Shown here in pieces: positions 34,801 to 46,950 of a DNA stretch of 64,000 nt. The stretch spans positions 151,250,997 through 151,314,996 of the forward strand of contig JAUPFV010000003.1 in the NCBI GenBank assembly GCA_036936605.1. Direction: 5' to 3'. Made by a program: the position numbers and the translations under genes. Each line of letters starts with the position of its first letter. Positions within the stretch are counted from its first letter, which is position 1. The stretch is from Limnanthes douglasii subsp. nivea (taxonomy: Eukaryota > Streptophyta > Magnoliopsida > Brassicales > Limnanthaceae). The notes under the pieces are model-generated. The model saw nothing but the letters and a program-made list of their open reading frames with translations, was not told where the DNA came from and did not search any database.

Positions 34801-35369
34801 ATGCACGTTGCAGGGATCTGGGAAATATCGAAACAACACCAAAATCAACAATCAACTACCTAATGCACATCTAACATACATCACAGTTCTCAGGAAAGTA
34901 TTAACATTACATGCAACCAAACTTCTATCCTGGGTTCGACGATAAACCTAGAAACTGACCAGTTATCGTCACTAAATACTTCATTCCGGTATAAAAAGCA
35001 ACGTCGATCGTGAAATAAAAGAAAATAATGGTTCGAAATCATCAAAAACGCAAAAAATTACACTTTCCACGATAATTCTTACCTGGTTACTTCTATACAC
35101 TATACTATTCACCGGCCGGAGACGATTAGACGATAAGTTGTCGAAAAAGAGGTCGTTACTCGTTGGACGGAGTAAAAGACGGTGACCTGTCCAATTCCGT
35201 TGAAGGTGCGAACGACGACTGATTTCAGAGATAAGCTGTATGGGTTTCTGGTTGGAGAGAGAGAGTATCATGAAGTCGAACGGTTACTGGTGGTTTTTAA
35301 AATTAGACGTGTTTGAGTTTGTTTAGGGTGATGGGAAAATGAAAAAAGTGGGTTTGAGGTGAAAAATGG

Positions 35370-35492
35370 GTATATATAGTCGGGGGTAATTTTATCCAAT
35401 TTTTAACTCGAGGTACTAAGTAACACTATCGAAAATTTGGGAATTACCGAGTAATTAGATACTTGAGCGGGTATTTACTGATACTTTTCTCT
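35370..35492 (-). repeat. Right terminal inverted repeat, imperfect
   Basis: Read in reverse it gives gaaaagtatcagtaaatacc, cgctcaagtatctaatt, ttacttagtacc and attaccccc, in the order of the left-end phrases. The exact end is uncertain because the flank is a T-rich run. Confidence 0.55.
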
Positions 35493-36035
35493 TTTCTTTT
35501 TTTTCAAAAACAATTGTTTTTTCATTTAAAGCTAAAAGAATGAGGCCTAAAACTAAACAAAAATTGTTGAAATAAACTAAAATAAATTAAACTAAAACTA
35601 AATCTAAAATAATTAAAACTACTAAACCAAAACCATCAAAATGGAATTAGTTCGGTTGATTGCATTTTTTTCGATAGATTAAAATAAATAAAACCCATTA
35701 TTATAATTGACCAAGTTGCATGTTTTCTAGTTTATGCTCACTCATATTAAAACAAGTCAAAAAAATATTCGATACAGACATGTACGCAAAAACCATGGTG
35801 CCAAGGTCATTCTGTCTGCCATGCATACGATAACGACGGACACTACCTAGACGTTATCGATAATTTTTTTAAAAAAATTAAATCACATTTTCGGAAAAAC
35901 AGAAAGATAGAAAGGTATATAGTTTTCCATGTCCATGTCAGTCTATAGAGAAACGAGTTCTTCTTCTATTTTGGGCATGATTTTTAAATTTTAAAAAGTT
36001 TGAAAAAAGAAGTTTTGGCGAGTTTAAGTTTTGAA
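35493..36035. other. AT-rich spacer, nothing identified
   Basis: A stretch of A/T-rich sequence between two MULEs, including repeated aactaaaactaaa phrases. No gene was recognised. Confidence 0.4.
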
Positions 36036-36044
36036 TTTTATTAA
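36036..36044 (+). repeat. Target-site duplication, left (TTTTATTAA)
   Basis: Nine bases identical to 37137-37145, the length typical of Mutator-superfamily insertion. Confidence 0.9.
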
Positions 36045-37136
36045 GGCCAAAGCTATTTCCTCCATGTTATTTTTTATTTCCTCCATCTTTCAAATTTTCA
36101 AAAACACTAGTGACTTGCTTTTACCAAATTACCCTTATTTTTATTTCAAATTTATCACTAGATGCCATTTATCTAATAGATAATCTTACATGAAAAAACA
36201 CAGCATTAACCTAACTTTAATCCAAGATATATGATTCTAACTCTAAAATTAACCCTAAAACAAAGAACTTCAATTTTATTGAAGATTAATCATGGAAAAT
36301 GAAGAAACCCAAACAAAGCCGGAGAACAGCACTCAATCGACAAACAATGTAATTTAAACTTGTTTTTACGTTTTACAACTTCGTAGCTTGAAAATACCTA
36401 TTTCGAAACTTATTTTTTTCAGCTAAACCCGTTTTTACAGTTCTGAAAAAAAAACAACTATTTCCGAGCCGGGGATTAGGAATCAGGTGTAATTTTTTTA
36501 AAAAAAATGTGCATCTGATTCCGAGAGGGCCACTCGGAATCAGTTGCAAACCCTCTGTCTCGTCATATTATGTGATAATTTGTTCACTGAGACATTGCAC
36601 TTGATTCCGAGTGGCCCTCTCGGAATCAAGTGTAAAACACCAGTGTAAGAAAAACATGGTGCTCGCTATTAAATATAATCAACCTATTGCCGTCTTCAAT
36701 TCCGTGATAAATAAGATACGAAAAAAGTAGGCAACATAATTTATTTGTATACATGTCTACACCTAAACCTGTTTGCTACCAAGTGTTAACGATCTTTTAG
36801 CATTTACCGTATTCAATAGTCTAACTACAAACCCTAAATTTGATAATGGGGAAGAACCTAGAATTTCTTTCTCTAAGCTTTCTCTATCTTCGAATCAGCT
36901 GTTGTAAGGTAGTGATAAGTGAAAAATGGGTTTTCTTCTTTGTAAGGTAGTTCTCTAGGGTGAAGAATGAGTTTTGTTCTACTGAATAGAATGAGTATGT
37001 TAGGGTAATGGTTTTGTGAAAAAAAAATGAATTAACGGGTAATTTTGTAACTTCCTTTATGGAGAAAATAACATCATGGAGGATTTTTCAAATGATGGGG
37101 GAAATAAAAAATAACATGGATGAAATAGCTTTGGCC
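36045..37136. mobile_element. 1.1 kb MULE derivative with TIRs and perfect 9-bp TSD
   Basis: Inverted ends GGCCAAAGCTATTTCCTCCA (left) and GGCCAAAGCTATTTCATCCA (complement of the right end) continue with atgttattttttatttc in both arms. The 9-bp duplication TTTTATTAA flanks the element exactly at 36036-36044 and 37137-37145. A possible leftover first exon, ATG at 36292 to a GT at about 36349 (MENEETQTKPENSTQS), suggests it derives from a coding MULE by internal deletion. No transposase remains, so any movement would need a helper. Confidence 0.9.
36515..36630. repeat. Two mirrored palindromic words forming a nested hairpin
   Basis: At 36515-36543 CTGATTCCGAG, AGGGCCA and CTCGGAATCAG form an inverted repeat with 11-base arms. 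At 36600-36630 the word CTTGATTCCGAG, TGGCCCT, CTCGGAATCAAG is the exact reverse complement of the first across its central 27 bases. The two can fold singly or with each other. A partial third word (gattaggaatcagg) is at about 36473. Both are much richer in GC than the rest of the element. Confidence 0.9.
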
Positions 37137-37145
37137 TTTTATTAA
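37137..37145 (+). repeat. Target-site duplication, right (TTTTATTAA)
   Basis: Matches 36036-36044 without mismatch. Confidence 0.9.
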
Positions 37146-38333
37146 TAAGTTTTAGGAAGTAAAATGTTAGGTTTTACTTAAATTTTGTATTATGCAATTC
37201 CGTGGAGTAAACAATGACATAAAACATAAATAAAAAAATTTAAAAGATTTTAAAAGTTTCTTTATGAGTGATAATTTTTTAAATACTTAAAAATTTAAAT
37301 ATACAACTTCACATCACGGAATAGTTTTGACTGTTTTCTAGCAATTTCCTTTAAACTATACCATTTAAATAAAAAACAATATTCAACATAAAATATCGAT
37401 AAAATTCTACTTCTTCGTAGTTATAGTACAATGCTTTAAATGTGTACTAATATCATTTCATTCTCTCTTGATTTTTGTTTTTCATGATAAATTTAATACA
37501 TAAAATAAGAATGGTATAGGTCGATCATTTACACTTTGTGTTCATCATTTTTAGTCGCTTGATCATTCATTGGTTCGTTATAATACTTTAGTACTCATTT
37601 AATCTATCACGTGTTATTTTTGAAATTATCTTGTGTTTTTTTTTGGGTGTTGCTTTTGTTGTGTGGATTTAAGATTGGGGAATGCTATATCTAGACCCCA
37701 TTTGGCTATAATGAGACCTTAAATCAAACTTTTTATTTTACTTTATGTAAAATGATCATTTTACCCATCATATAAAACCAAATTTTCGAACAAAAATCTA
37801 AACAATTTGTATCTTCTTCTCCAACCAAACTTCTCTCTAAAACTAATCTAATACCCAAAGAATGAATTACATTAAAATCTAACTTTTTTTTCCTCTTCTT
37901 TAACAAAACTTCTCTCTATTTTAATATCGCATTGTGGAACTTTCTGACTTTTCATTAGCGTAAAAAGAATGAATCATACTAGTCGAAGAGCCAATTTTTT
38001 TTTACAGAATTATATTACAATGAAGTAATATGTGACCCAGTAATTTGTATAATTTTCTATTAAGAAATAAACTAGTAAATGTGAAATTTCCAACCTGATG
38101 GTAATAACAATCTTTTTCGAAACCTGATTATCTTGATGGCAAGATAAGACGCGAGCTGCAATTTTTTTATAAAAAAAGAAGAGAAATCAATATTTGAAAT
38201 CAAGATCTTTGATTAATAGCGAAATCAGAAACATCAATCAGATAAAAAAACCACAAGAAATAAAACAACACATCGATTTCTAAGTTTGAATTAAATTTAC
38301 AACCAGAAACCCTAAATCCCCAAATTCAATAAC
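37146..38333. other. Spacer before H2B pseudogene, with inverted repeat motif
   Basis: No gene was seen. At about 37683-37720 the text ctatatctagaccccatt, then tggctataatgagacc, is partly repeated in reverse at 38985-39030. That could be the ends of a small transposon enclosing the H2B pseudogene; no target-site duplication was found. Confidence 0.35.
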
Positions 38334-38766
38334 CTAATAACTTGTAAACTTTGTAATAGTCTTCGTTCCTTCAGATACAACATGTTTAGCCAATTCACCA
38401 GACAACACGAACCTCACGCAGCCTGGACTTCCCTTGAAGTGATAGTCGGTTTCTTGTTGTACCTCGCAAGCTTCGCAGACTCACCAGCCAATTTCTCAAA
38501 GATATCGTTGATAAAACTGTTCATGATTCCTATAGCTTTGCTAGAAATACCGATATCGGGATGAACCTGCTTCAAGATCTTGAAGATGTAGATCTTGTAG
38601 GTCTCGACACTTTTCTTGGATCGTTTCTTCTTTTTATCAGCTCTGGCGCCAACTTCTTTTGGCAACTTCTTTCTGGCCTTTGGTTTCTTCTCAGCTACTG
38701 AGGTGGCCAAGGATATTTCTCGGGGACCTTCTTTTCAGTCGACTTCTTTTCTGCTTGGGGTGCTAT
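38334..38766 (-). pseudogene. Histone H2B pseudogene
   Basis: An intronless copy of plant histone H2B, the nucleosome core partner of H2A. The middle is excellent: [45 protein letters not shown] and [13 protein letters not shown]. Three lesions are visible. The expected start codon before APQAEKKS is ATA (38766-38764). The frame shifts between VPEK and the downstream [11 protein letters not shown] near 38712. Two extra bases after CAG GCT near 38420 shift the end, so the coding continues as [17 protein letters not shown] only in another frame. The internal ATG at 38710 would give a 98-residue protein lacking the C-terminal helix. A truncated product cannot be excluded. Confidence 0.9.
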
Positions 38767-39379
38767 TGTTGATTTTGATTAGGAAATGAGTTCTCTAGAG
38801 AGAGAGATTAATTGGAGAAGAGAAATAATTTCTGATTTTGATTGGTGAGATGCGAGCTGCAACTTGAATTTGATAAAAAGAGAAAAAAAAAAGAGATAAG
38901 AGAAAAAAAAAGATAAGAGAAAAGAGATAAGAGAGATAGTCGGCTGAAAAAAAGTTTATATATTAAAAGTATTTTAGTAAAATTTGGGATCTCATTATAG
39001 CGGAAGAATGTCTCATTATATCATATGACACATCAAATCAAAGCATTAAAGAATACATATACCATACACTAAACTAAAAATATTAAAGAAGATAAAAACT
39101 TTTATTTTATGCTCTATATGTTTGAAGCCCATTTTTTATTTCTGAAAAAACTACCACACAACAAAGATTATAGAATAAGAGACAATCTTGTTGAGTTCAA
39201 AAGCTTTAATTAAGAAAAATGGTCACTCAAAATGTAAAAAGACATATATTGTTCAGTTGCAATGACCACTTTTTATTCTAATGAATCTTAAAGGGCAACA
39301 GTTGTTTGGTGTGTATAGTGTATTCTTTTTTTTTGTTTAAATATAATAAAAAAATTGTAGACGGACTCGGGGTATTCTT
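38767..39379. other. Spacer, purine-rich runs; no gene
   Basis: Contains agagagataag-type purine tracts (38860-38940) and the second half of the inverted motif ataatgagac (38985-39030). A T-run at about 39325-39340 may be the poly(A) end of the minus-strand LINE. Confidence 0.4.
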
Positions 39380-39493
39380 TGTATAAAATAACGATACAAC
39401 AAGAAATAGCCAAGACAAATGGCAAAACAAAGAAGTACAACTATGCCAAAATAAATGGCAATCAAAGAAAAACTAGAAAAATATACTAGTTTC

Positions 39494-42400
39494 CTAAGCT
39501 AACAAGTTGTTGTAGCTGCGGTTTATAGGGAAAAAAAGTTCTATAAATGTGCGTCTTGATGGATGGACAATTCCCCTCAGGATAAAAGTAACATCGTAAA
39601 AAATCAGGCAGTTGCGGGCTGTCCAAATGTGATAAACCTTACACGCAAAGGCAATCTTTTTGGTACGGTTCTTCCAAAAAGTACCTTTGGATTCTTTCTT
39701 AAGCCATTTAGCAGCACGATCCAAAGTAGTCTCTTCCATACGAATGTCCATCCAGCCCCTAATCTCTGTCCAAATCAACTTGCTAACAGAACAGCCGAAG
39801 AAGAGGTGGCGGGCTAATTTAATGTGATCACCGCACAAATGACAAGCTTAATCGATCTCCGTGAAGGTAATTTTGTCCCTTGTAAGTAACTATCCTTTCA
39901 AGCAAGCCATATTACAAATCTATGTTTAGAAGTAATGTAAGAGCTCCAAACAATATTAGCCCAAGACTTGAGAGCAACCTTTAGCCTAAAGAAGTCGTAT
40001 GTGCATTCCGTATGCCCCATGTTTTGAGAATGACATGCTTATAACTTACCAAGGGTTGGTTCGTTATCGGCAGATTGGCTTCTGGTTTTGTCGTGGATAA
40101 CAAATATGTATTTGAACAGCGGCGAGTTGCGGCTATGGACTGTCCAATCCCACACGAAAGTGTCCCTCGTGTATACTTGGTTAACCCATTGGATCCATAG
40201 CATGTCCTTTTTTGCAATAATATTCCAAAGTTTCTTTAAAAGGAGAGCATAATTCCAAATATTTAAATCTCTAATGTCTACACCACCTTCTGCATTAGGA
40301 AGGAAAACATCAATATAAGCAACCAAAGACATCTTGGAGCCCCAAAGGAAAAGTTCTTCACAGCTTAATAAGATGTGTTCAAACCGCTGTAGGGATGGGA
40401 AAGATAGACAACAAAAAAGCCTCGATACCTTGTAGGACGGATCAAATCAACTCCACTCTACCCGTGTATGACAAATAAGAACCAATCCAACTAGAATTTT
40501 TGGTTTTAATGTTATCAAGAAGAAGGCCAAAGTGCATAACCTTTATAAAGGCAGCAGCAAGTGGAATGCCAAGATACCGAATTGGAGTAGGGCATTGCAA
40601 AATGTGCGTATTATGCTTAATAATATCCATAGTTTGCGGTTGTATTCCATCCATATAAATATTGGATTTGATAACATTTAAGTGCAGCCTCGACTTTGAA
40701 CCGAAGTCCTCAAATCAGCCCATAAGGATACCAATAGACAATAGTCCCCCCATCTGCGCGCAAGTAGCATCAAATCATCCGCGAAGGCAAGATGCGTGAT
40801 TTTAAAGCTTCTGCATTTAAGAATAAATTTAAAGGCTGGATTTTGAACGACCCTCTTAAGAAGTCTATAAAAATACTCTAGACAAAGGATGAAGAGTTAA
40901 GGGGAAATGGGATTGCCTTGACGCAGCCCCTTCCTCCCTTTGAAAAAATCATGGATGCTACCGTTTATCAAAACCTAATAAGAGGGAGATGTAACGCATT
41001 CCATCACCTATTGAAAAATTTGAGCCAATAAATCTAGGCCCTTTAAAACTAATTCCAAGAATTCCTATGATAAAGTGTCGTAAGCTTTTTAAAGGTCGAT
41101 CTTAATAATACAACACGGCGAAGATCTCTTTTGATTGTAACCTCTCATTAACTCTTGTATGAGGTGAATATTATCGGTCATCAGTCTGCCGGAACAAAGG
41201 TACATTGAGCTGAATCCACTAAAAATCCAGCACCAGAGTCATACGATTAGTTAAGATTTTAGTGAAAAGCTTATATAAGACATTACTTAAAGCAATCGGC
41301 CCATAGTCCAACATGGTAGTAGCATTCTTCGACTTAGAGACTAAAGCAATGACCAAATGGTTAAGTTGTTTAAGAAGGGAGGATCTTGCATAAAAATTCC
41401 TTAACAACAATAACCAGATTATCACCAATAATATCCCCAACCAGATTTGAAGAAGTGGGGTGAAAAACCATCGGGCCCCAGTGACTTGTCCTTACCAATA
41501 TCGTTAAGAGCCAACCTGATTCCATCTACGAAAACTTCAAAACACATAAGCTGCCTTTGCTCTTCAGTAATACACGGTCCAAACCCAAATACGTCTACGA
41601 ATTGGCTATCCGAACTAGACAAGGTACCATTGTCAAGTGTTATCACTACAATGTAGTTCTTCTTTGCATTATGCTTAACCGTGGCATAGAAGAATTTAGT
41701 GTATCTATCACTTTTCATCAAGAAAACACCTTTGGCTTTTTGCTGGAAAAAACTCATTTCCGTTTTACTTAGAAGAAGTGTAGATTTACGGAGAGCCACA
41801 ATCTCACTTAATAGTGTCGTGTCGGAGGGGGCTTGACGTAATCTTATTTCAGCAAGTTCCAGCTTATCCTTCTCTCTTTTGGCCCGCTCCGAAATATGAG
41901 AGAAGTGGTTAAAGTTTAACGATTTCAAATCAGGTTTAAGCCGAACCAATTTTCTGCACAAAACAAATTGAGCAGTCCCTTGAATCTGTCTTAGCCAATT
42001 TTGTACAATCGTGGATAGGAAAAAGGGATGGTTTACCCACATATTAAATGATTTTAAAAAAGGTCTTCTATGAAAAACCTGATAAAAAACGTCCATAATA
42101 TACGGGCAATGATAAAAAATACAAAGACGAGGTAAGAAGTTTGCCGAACAATTCAAAGTCGATGTACACCAATGTAAATTACTCATGGCTCTATCAAATT
42201 TCCCAAAAAGCGTGTTGTTGCTCCAAATGTAGAAGTTATTCGTGAAGGGAAGATCAACAAGCCCCGAATGAACGCAACAATTACCAAAGTCACTAACATC
42301 ATATGGAGTAACATCATTCCTATTACAATGTTCATCAAAATTCAACATGTTGTTAATAACTATTCATGGATCATTGAGCTGCTGTCCATACTCAACCAAG

Positions 42401-42860
42401 TTGTCTCATCAATCCCTCATCCTTACAAGAATATTAAAAGCATAAACAAAGCTAACACAAAAGGCGGTCGTGCTAACCTTACTTTTGGTAGCACAATGGA
42501 CGACTTAATGATGCTTTGAGGGGATCTTCAGATCAAGTTTCTACGGACTCCAAGCCACTATGATTCTAGCATTAGAAGCTTCATCAAAATTATCACAAAA
42601 CTCCCAGCTATGAAGCTTTGTAAGAACAAAATTCTGGACACCACATCTAGTGTATTTGCTTTTAAGAATCGATATGATATTTATTTTGTTTTTGTGAATG
42701 AATTCGTTAACTCCAATTTGTTTTAGAGGCGTATTAAAACACCTAATATTCCAGCAAGCAAGCTTCGTGGATGGCTAGAAGGCCTCGGGTGCCTCTTATT
42801 CCAATCAATGGTAGATCTACGGTTTACTTTGCTTGCCTTGGACGACTTCTCTAAGGGCTG
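39494..42860 (-). pseudogene. LINE ORF2: endonuclease and reverse transcriptase
   Basis: The endonuclease starts near 42780 (CWNIRCFNTPLKQ). NNMLNFDEHCNRNDV marks the metal-binding region and FDRAMSNLHW the C-terminal endonuclease block. RT motifs are KSLGPDGFSPHFFK (41450), IALSNVLYKLFTKILTNR (41290), IDLKKAYD (about 41100) and LAFADDLML (about 40780), the catalytic FADD box being intact. The zf-RVT region at 39838-39494 keeps CGDHIKLARHLFFGCSVSK. Dense stops mean no active enzyme. Confidence 0.8.
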
Positions 42861-43015
42861 GTCTGTCCCACTGTTTTTGCTAGTGCTACCTCTTTGTTTT
42901 TCCTTCACCACGGTGTAACCATCATTCACTTGTAGCCCCTCTCAAGTGTCCAAGTTATAAGTGTGGCAGCCTTGTTATTCTAAAAAAGGGAGGTGTTCAG
43001 TAACTCATTAATCGT

Positions 43016-44551
43016 TTAATCAAGGTCATCTTTGGTGGGCTGCCCATCTAGAGACTCGTCATGAGAAAGTATGGTGCCATCGTCATTAATCAAGGAATTC
43101 TCCTTACTCAAAAGAAGATCTAAAGATGTAGATGTATCGGCTAAATTGTCCACAAGTTGGCCAACCAAACCTTCCTTTCTTGTGATGTGTGGGCTGTTTT
43201 TAACCACTTTAACCTGCCCCATACCTTGCTGCCCACTCTTATCAAGAGCTGAACTAGACGAAGGCACGATTCCATGTCCCTTGTTTTTAACTTGTTGCTG
43301 CCCAACAAACGGTACTTTCTTCAAAGCAGCAACAAATGGTCTGGTTTCTTCATTTCGACAACTCTTCCTATCATGCCGAATAGCCTTGCAACCAACACAA
43401 AATTGGGGGATAAATTCATAGGCAACCCTTTGGCAAAAGGTCTTTCCATTTAGTGACTTGCAAATGATTTCGTTGGTAAGTGGCTTAGAGATGTCCTCTT
43501 TAACCAGGATCCTACCAAAATAAAGTCTCTCCATAGTGTGGGTTAGTTTATCTGAATACAAGGGCGTGCCAATCTTTGTATCTAACTTAGTCAAAGCGTT
43601 TTCGTTTCAGAATTCTAAAGGCAAGTTTGGGAGCTGTACCCGAACCGGAACTTGGTTTATAGCATCGTTTGAAAATTTAAAGTACTCGGGCATCAATTTA
43701 AGCATAAGTGGGCGCTCATAAATATAGCATGGTTCTCCATTGAGCATAAGTCAACCCGAGAGATTCTTAACATCATTGTTATCGAAGACGACTTGGTCAT
43801 TGTCATCCTTACTAATCCCCGCCATAAATCCAAATTTGATGCCGGTGGCCGGCTTACGGTTGTCAGGAAAAAGATTAAGGGGAGAGTTGGTTTTCCATGG
43901 ATTTTTTCCAGCCCCATTTTGAGCTTCAACCTATGAGTTTTTGGCTCAGCAACATCAATGGAAGATACTTCATCTTTGGTATCATCATCCCTAAGTTTAA
44001 GTGAATTGCTTGGAGAGGAAGGCTACTCAAGTGAAGCAAAACAATTAGAAACACTAGAAATGTACTTTTTTCTTCGTCGATAAGTTGTTGTTTTGGGGGC
44101 GAGAAAGTAGTGGAAACTCATCAACAACTTCCATATAATCTTGCATATTTGAGGGAGCACAAGTGTAGCCATCAAAAACAGCAAGTTGAGTTTTTTTCTT
44201 TAGAAATTTGGAAGGGTTTAGCACCATCCAATCAGCCAAAAGGGGCTGTTTTGAGGCTGATTTATGCTTGTACATACTATCCAAGGTAGAAAACTTACAT
44301 TTTTTAGGAACTTTAGAACAGCCCAGGTGAAGCTCTTCGATGTGGAGTCCATCATTCACTTCTCTAGACAGATCCTCAATACATCCATCAACAAAAACAA
44401 CAGCTTCAATGATTTGTTTAGAGACTGATTTTCTAGAAATGGTAGCTTGTTTTCCATCCAAAGCTCTTGATTCGTGAGTTGTAGACCTTTCAAAGGTTGA
44501 TGCAACATTGTGGTCCTCACCTTCAGTAGTAAATATCTTCTATTTAGCCAT
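43016..44551 (-). pseudogene. LINE ORF1 (gag-like with CCHC-type finger)
   Basis: A possible start at 44551 is followed by a stop three codons on, then an open stretch 44461-44054. The central part near 43700-43920 resembles the DUF4283 segment of plant LINE ORF1, with the LSGLTYAQWRTMLYL-like run in a shifted frame. At 43594-43016 the segment VAYEFIPQFCVGCKAIRHD followed by RKSC matches the zf-CCHC_4 finger. The C-terminal tail is Ser/Thr/Asp-rich. ORF1 proteins bind the element RNA. Multiple frame breaks. Confidence 0.7.
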
Positions 44552-46655
44552 GAAAGACTAAAAAAAAGCTGAAAATTCTACAAATCGTACAACCAATGAC
44601 AACTTGTACTAGAAGACAAATAGAAAATAGACAAGCCAGAGGTTGTTACAATTCAACTACAAATTAGAAACACTTGGCCGATCTTCAAGCAAGCCAAAAA
44701 ATAATATTTTCCAGAATTTGGAGGTGAAGAATAACAGCTATTTGTGACTAAGAACCTTCACAAAAGATGAATATCTTCGCCAAAATGCTGGAAAAACCTT
44801 GTAAAACCAGCATTCAACCTCACCAAAAAGTTTGTAACTTGCAAACACTTGTGAATCTTGCTTTTATCTTTAAACCAACCAAAACAAACATTGATAAATT
44901 TACTTCGTTTTTAATGACCGACAATAGACTTGGTGCTTAAACCTTAGCAAAAACGGACGATTTTGACCAGTAATGCCTAAATAAAATAATAAGAACAACC
45001 AAAATCACACTACAAACGAAGCATATGGACTAGAAATAACCGAGGTTCGAAAATCACATTGTTGTTTTAGAAAAAGAAACTCCTTGAAAAATATCCAAGG
45101 GAGATTATTTCTCTCTCTTACTTCTTTATAATGTATTCTCGTAACGACATATGGTGTATCAAATTTGGTGATTACAAAGAAGTATCTTGAAGTGAGAGAT
45201 AAATGTTCTTAAAATATTGTATAAGGCGAAATGTACTTACTTTTTCTATTTAAATATAGAAATATACAGGTTGATTTGGTGATAAAGACTGATAAGACTT
45301 GTGAAAATCTTGTTTTTTACTATCGCAAACAACACTACCCTAATCATATGGTGAAGAATCATGTCTGTTTTTTCTAAATTAAAAATACATTGTAGTAACA
45401 TTATTTGGAAAAATAATTGTTGTTTTAATGAGTCCACTTGGATAATTGATCCTTTTGATGAAACAACTAATTTTGTGTATGAGTACTGTTACTTTCTTTC
45501 TTCTGTTGTAATGTTTCAATTGACTTTGTTATTTGACGTAAAACTATTGTTTGGAGTTTTCTTTTTTGTATGTCTTTATTGGTCTTATCATAAAAAAGTT
45601 AATATTCTCGGTATTTTTTCCAATCAAATAATGGATGAGGTAATAATAACATGTTTTGTGCACATAATTAAACATTAAAATTCATCATTTTCAGTATTTT
45701 TGGATGAGATTATATGCGACAAAAATACAATTAAGTTACAATGATCGTATATTATTAGTCTTGATATTAAATAGTCACTAGAGATATTCAATGAGTTTAT
45801 AATAGGAGCGCACTCACTAATTCAGATTGATTCACTTTTGCATGAAATGGGATTGGATACTTTCTCTACGATCAATTTCGACTTCAAAAAATAAAAAATA
45901 AACAAACTCATTCAAGATCGACTCTTTTAAGAAGTTGAGACGGATGAGGTTAAAACTCTAGATCAAAAAGCAGTTACATAATATATAAAGTGTTTAAGAA
46001 TAGGTGATGAGGTGATTGAATCAGACCATGTATGCAATGACAATCGTCCTCACAAATGGAAAAATCCATTGTTAGAGTATGGGGCAACGATAGCAGCGTA
46101 CCTATTGTCCAAAAGAACGTACTCTTCAAAAGTCCAAGATTTTAGTTACTCCCGTATATTTGATTTCGTTTATATATTATTTTTATATGGATTGAATTTG
46201 CATTTCTTTTTTAGAGTTACGCTCAATTTGGATATATTCGTTGATCAACTGATTTTGATTTAAAATTTGTTAAATCCAAAGTAAAATTTATTAAATGAGT
46301 TGATACTTAAGATCATTTCATACCGGTTTTTACTAAGGTATAAATTTATTAAAAGAACTTATGAGTAATTGATACGTAGAGTTGATTATTTGCGTGAGTC
46401 GAATCCAACCATGTATTAAGACGTAGATTGACGACTCTTGTTATTTGTCCAGTACTCACTTGTATCAAGTTGATACCAGTAAATCTGCTTCTAAAGTTCA
46501 ATTTTATAAATTTAGTAGTCTTAAATTAGTTGAAGTTATCTAAATTATTGTGAAACAATAACATTTGATCATGTTATATGATAGAGTTAGTTAAGTTTAC
46601 ACATATTAGACTCAATAACTTCATTGAAGTTCTTTAGAATGTGGATTCTGGTTAG
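44552..46655. other. Spacer with possible LINE 5' UTR; no gene
   Basis: The first few hundred bases may be the LINE 5' UTR. The remainder is AT-rich. Frames such as 45361-45678 are Phe/Tyr/Leu-rich low-complexity translations without a recognisable domain. Confidence 0.4.
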
Positions 46656-46950
46656 TGTTTCCTTACATATATGTCCTGTCATAGGATATGTGTCATGTCG
46701 CATAAAATATGTCCCGTCAAAATTTATCCTCCCACTCTCATAAAAAATATGTTATGCTACAAAAAGACGTCATGCCACAACCACAAAAAATATGTCATGA
46801 ATAAAAAATCAAGCATTTCAAGTTGTTCATTGTTTATCTCATATGTCATATAAAATTTATCTTGCCAATATTTCTAATACCACCAAAAATTTGTCCTTCC
46901 ACTATCATCATAAAAAATATTTCATCCGACAACCACAAAAAATTTAACAT
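46656..46950. repeat. Degenerate short tandem repeat (atgtcatgccacaa type)
   Basis: Phrases of the form atgtc-atg-c-c-acaaccacaaaaaat recur about every 25-40 bases (for example near 46672, 46705, 46770, 46790, 46845, 46900). It is a decayed minisatellite, unrelated to neighbouring genes. Confidence 0.5.

Larger units (their letters stand above)
23385..35492. mobile_element. 12 kb decayed MULE with transposase and Ulp1-like gene
   Basis: The ends carry imperfect inverted repeats: the left gtaaagtatccagtagtacc and the complement of the right gaaaagtatcagtaaatacc, followed in both by related phrases (aatacccaactcaac/aatacccgctcaag, atctaatt, taccc). Between them lie a MuDR-type transposase (plus), a small acidic ORF and a Ulp1-like protease gene (both minus), the gene content of the Kaonashi-type MULEs known from Arabidopsis and of melon MULEs. 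All noncoding spans are filled with a palindromic repeat family. All three genes carry stops or frameshifts. No convincing target-site duplication was found, so the limits are approximate. Confidence 0.75.
39380..44551 (-). mobile_element. L1-type LINE, decayed
   Basis: Minus-strand non-LTR retrotransposon in the order ORF1 (44551-43016), endonuclease (about 42860-41900), reverse transcriptase (about 41900-40450) and zf-RVT region (40330-39494). Stops and frameshifts occur in every domain. The 3' end is probably the T-run near 39330 on the plus strand. Limits and target-site duplication could not be fixed. Confidence 0.8.

Noticed and set aside
23370..35510. Exact 9-bp target-site duplication for the 12 kb MULE
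   Set aside because: Several T-rich candidates exist at both ends but none is convincing, so only approximate borders are given.
45361..45678. 105-codon Phe/Leu/Tyr-rich frame
   Set aside because: Composition reflects T-rich DNA; no family features.
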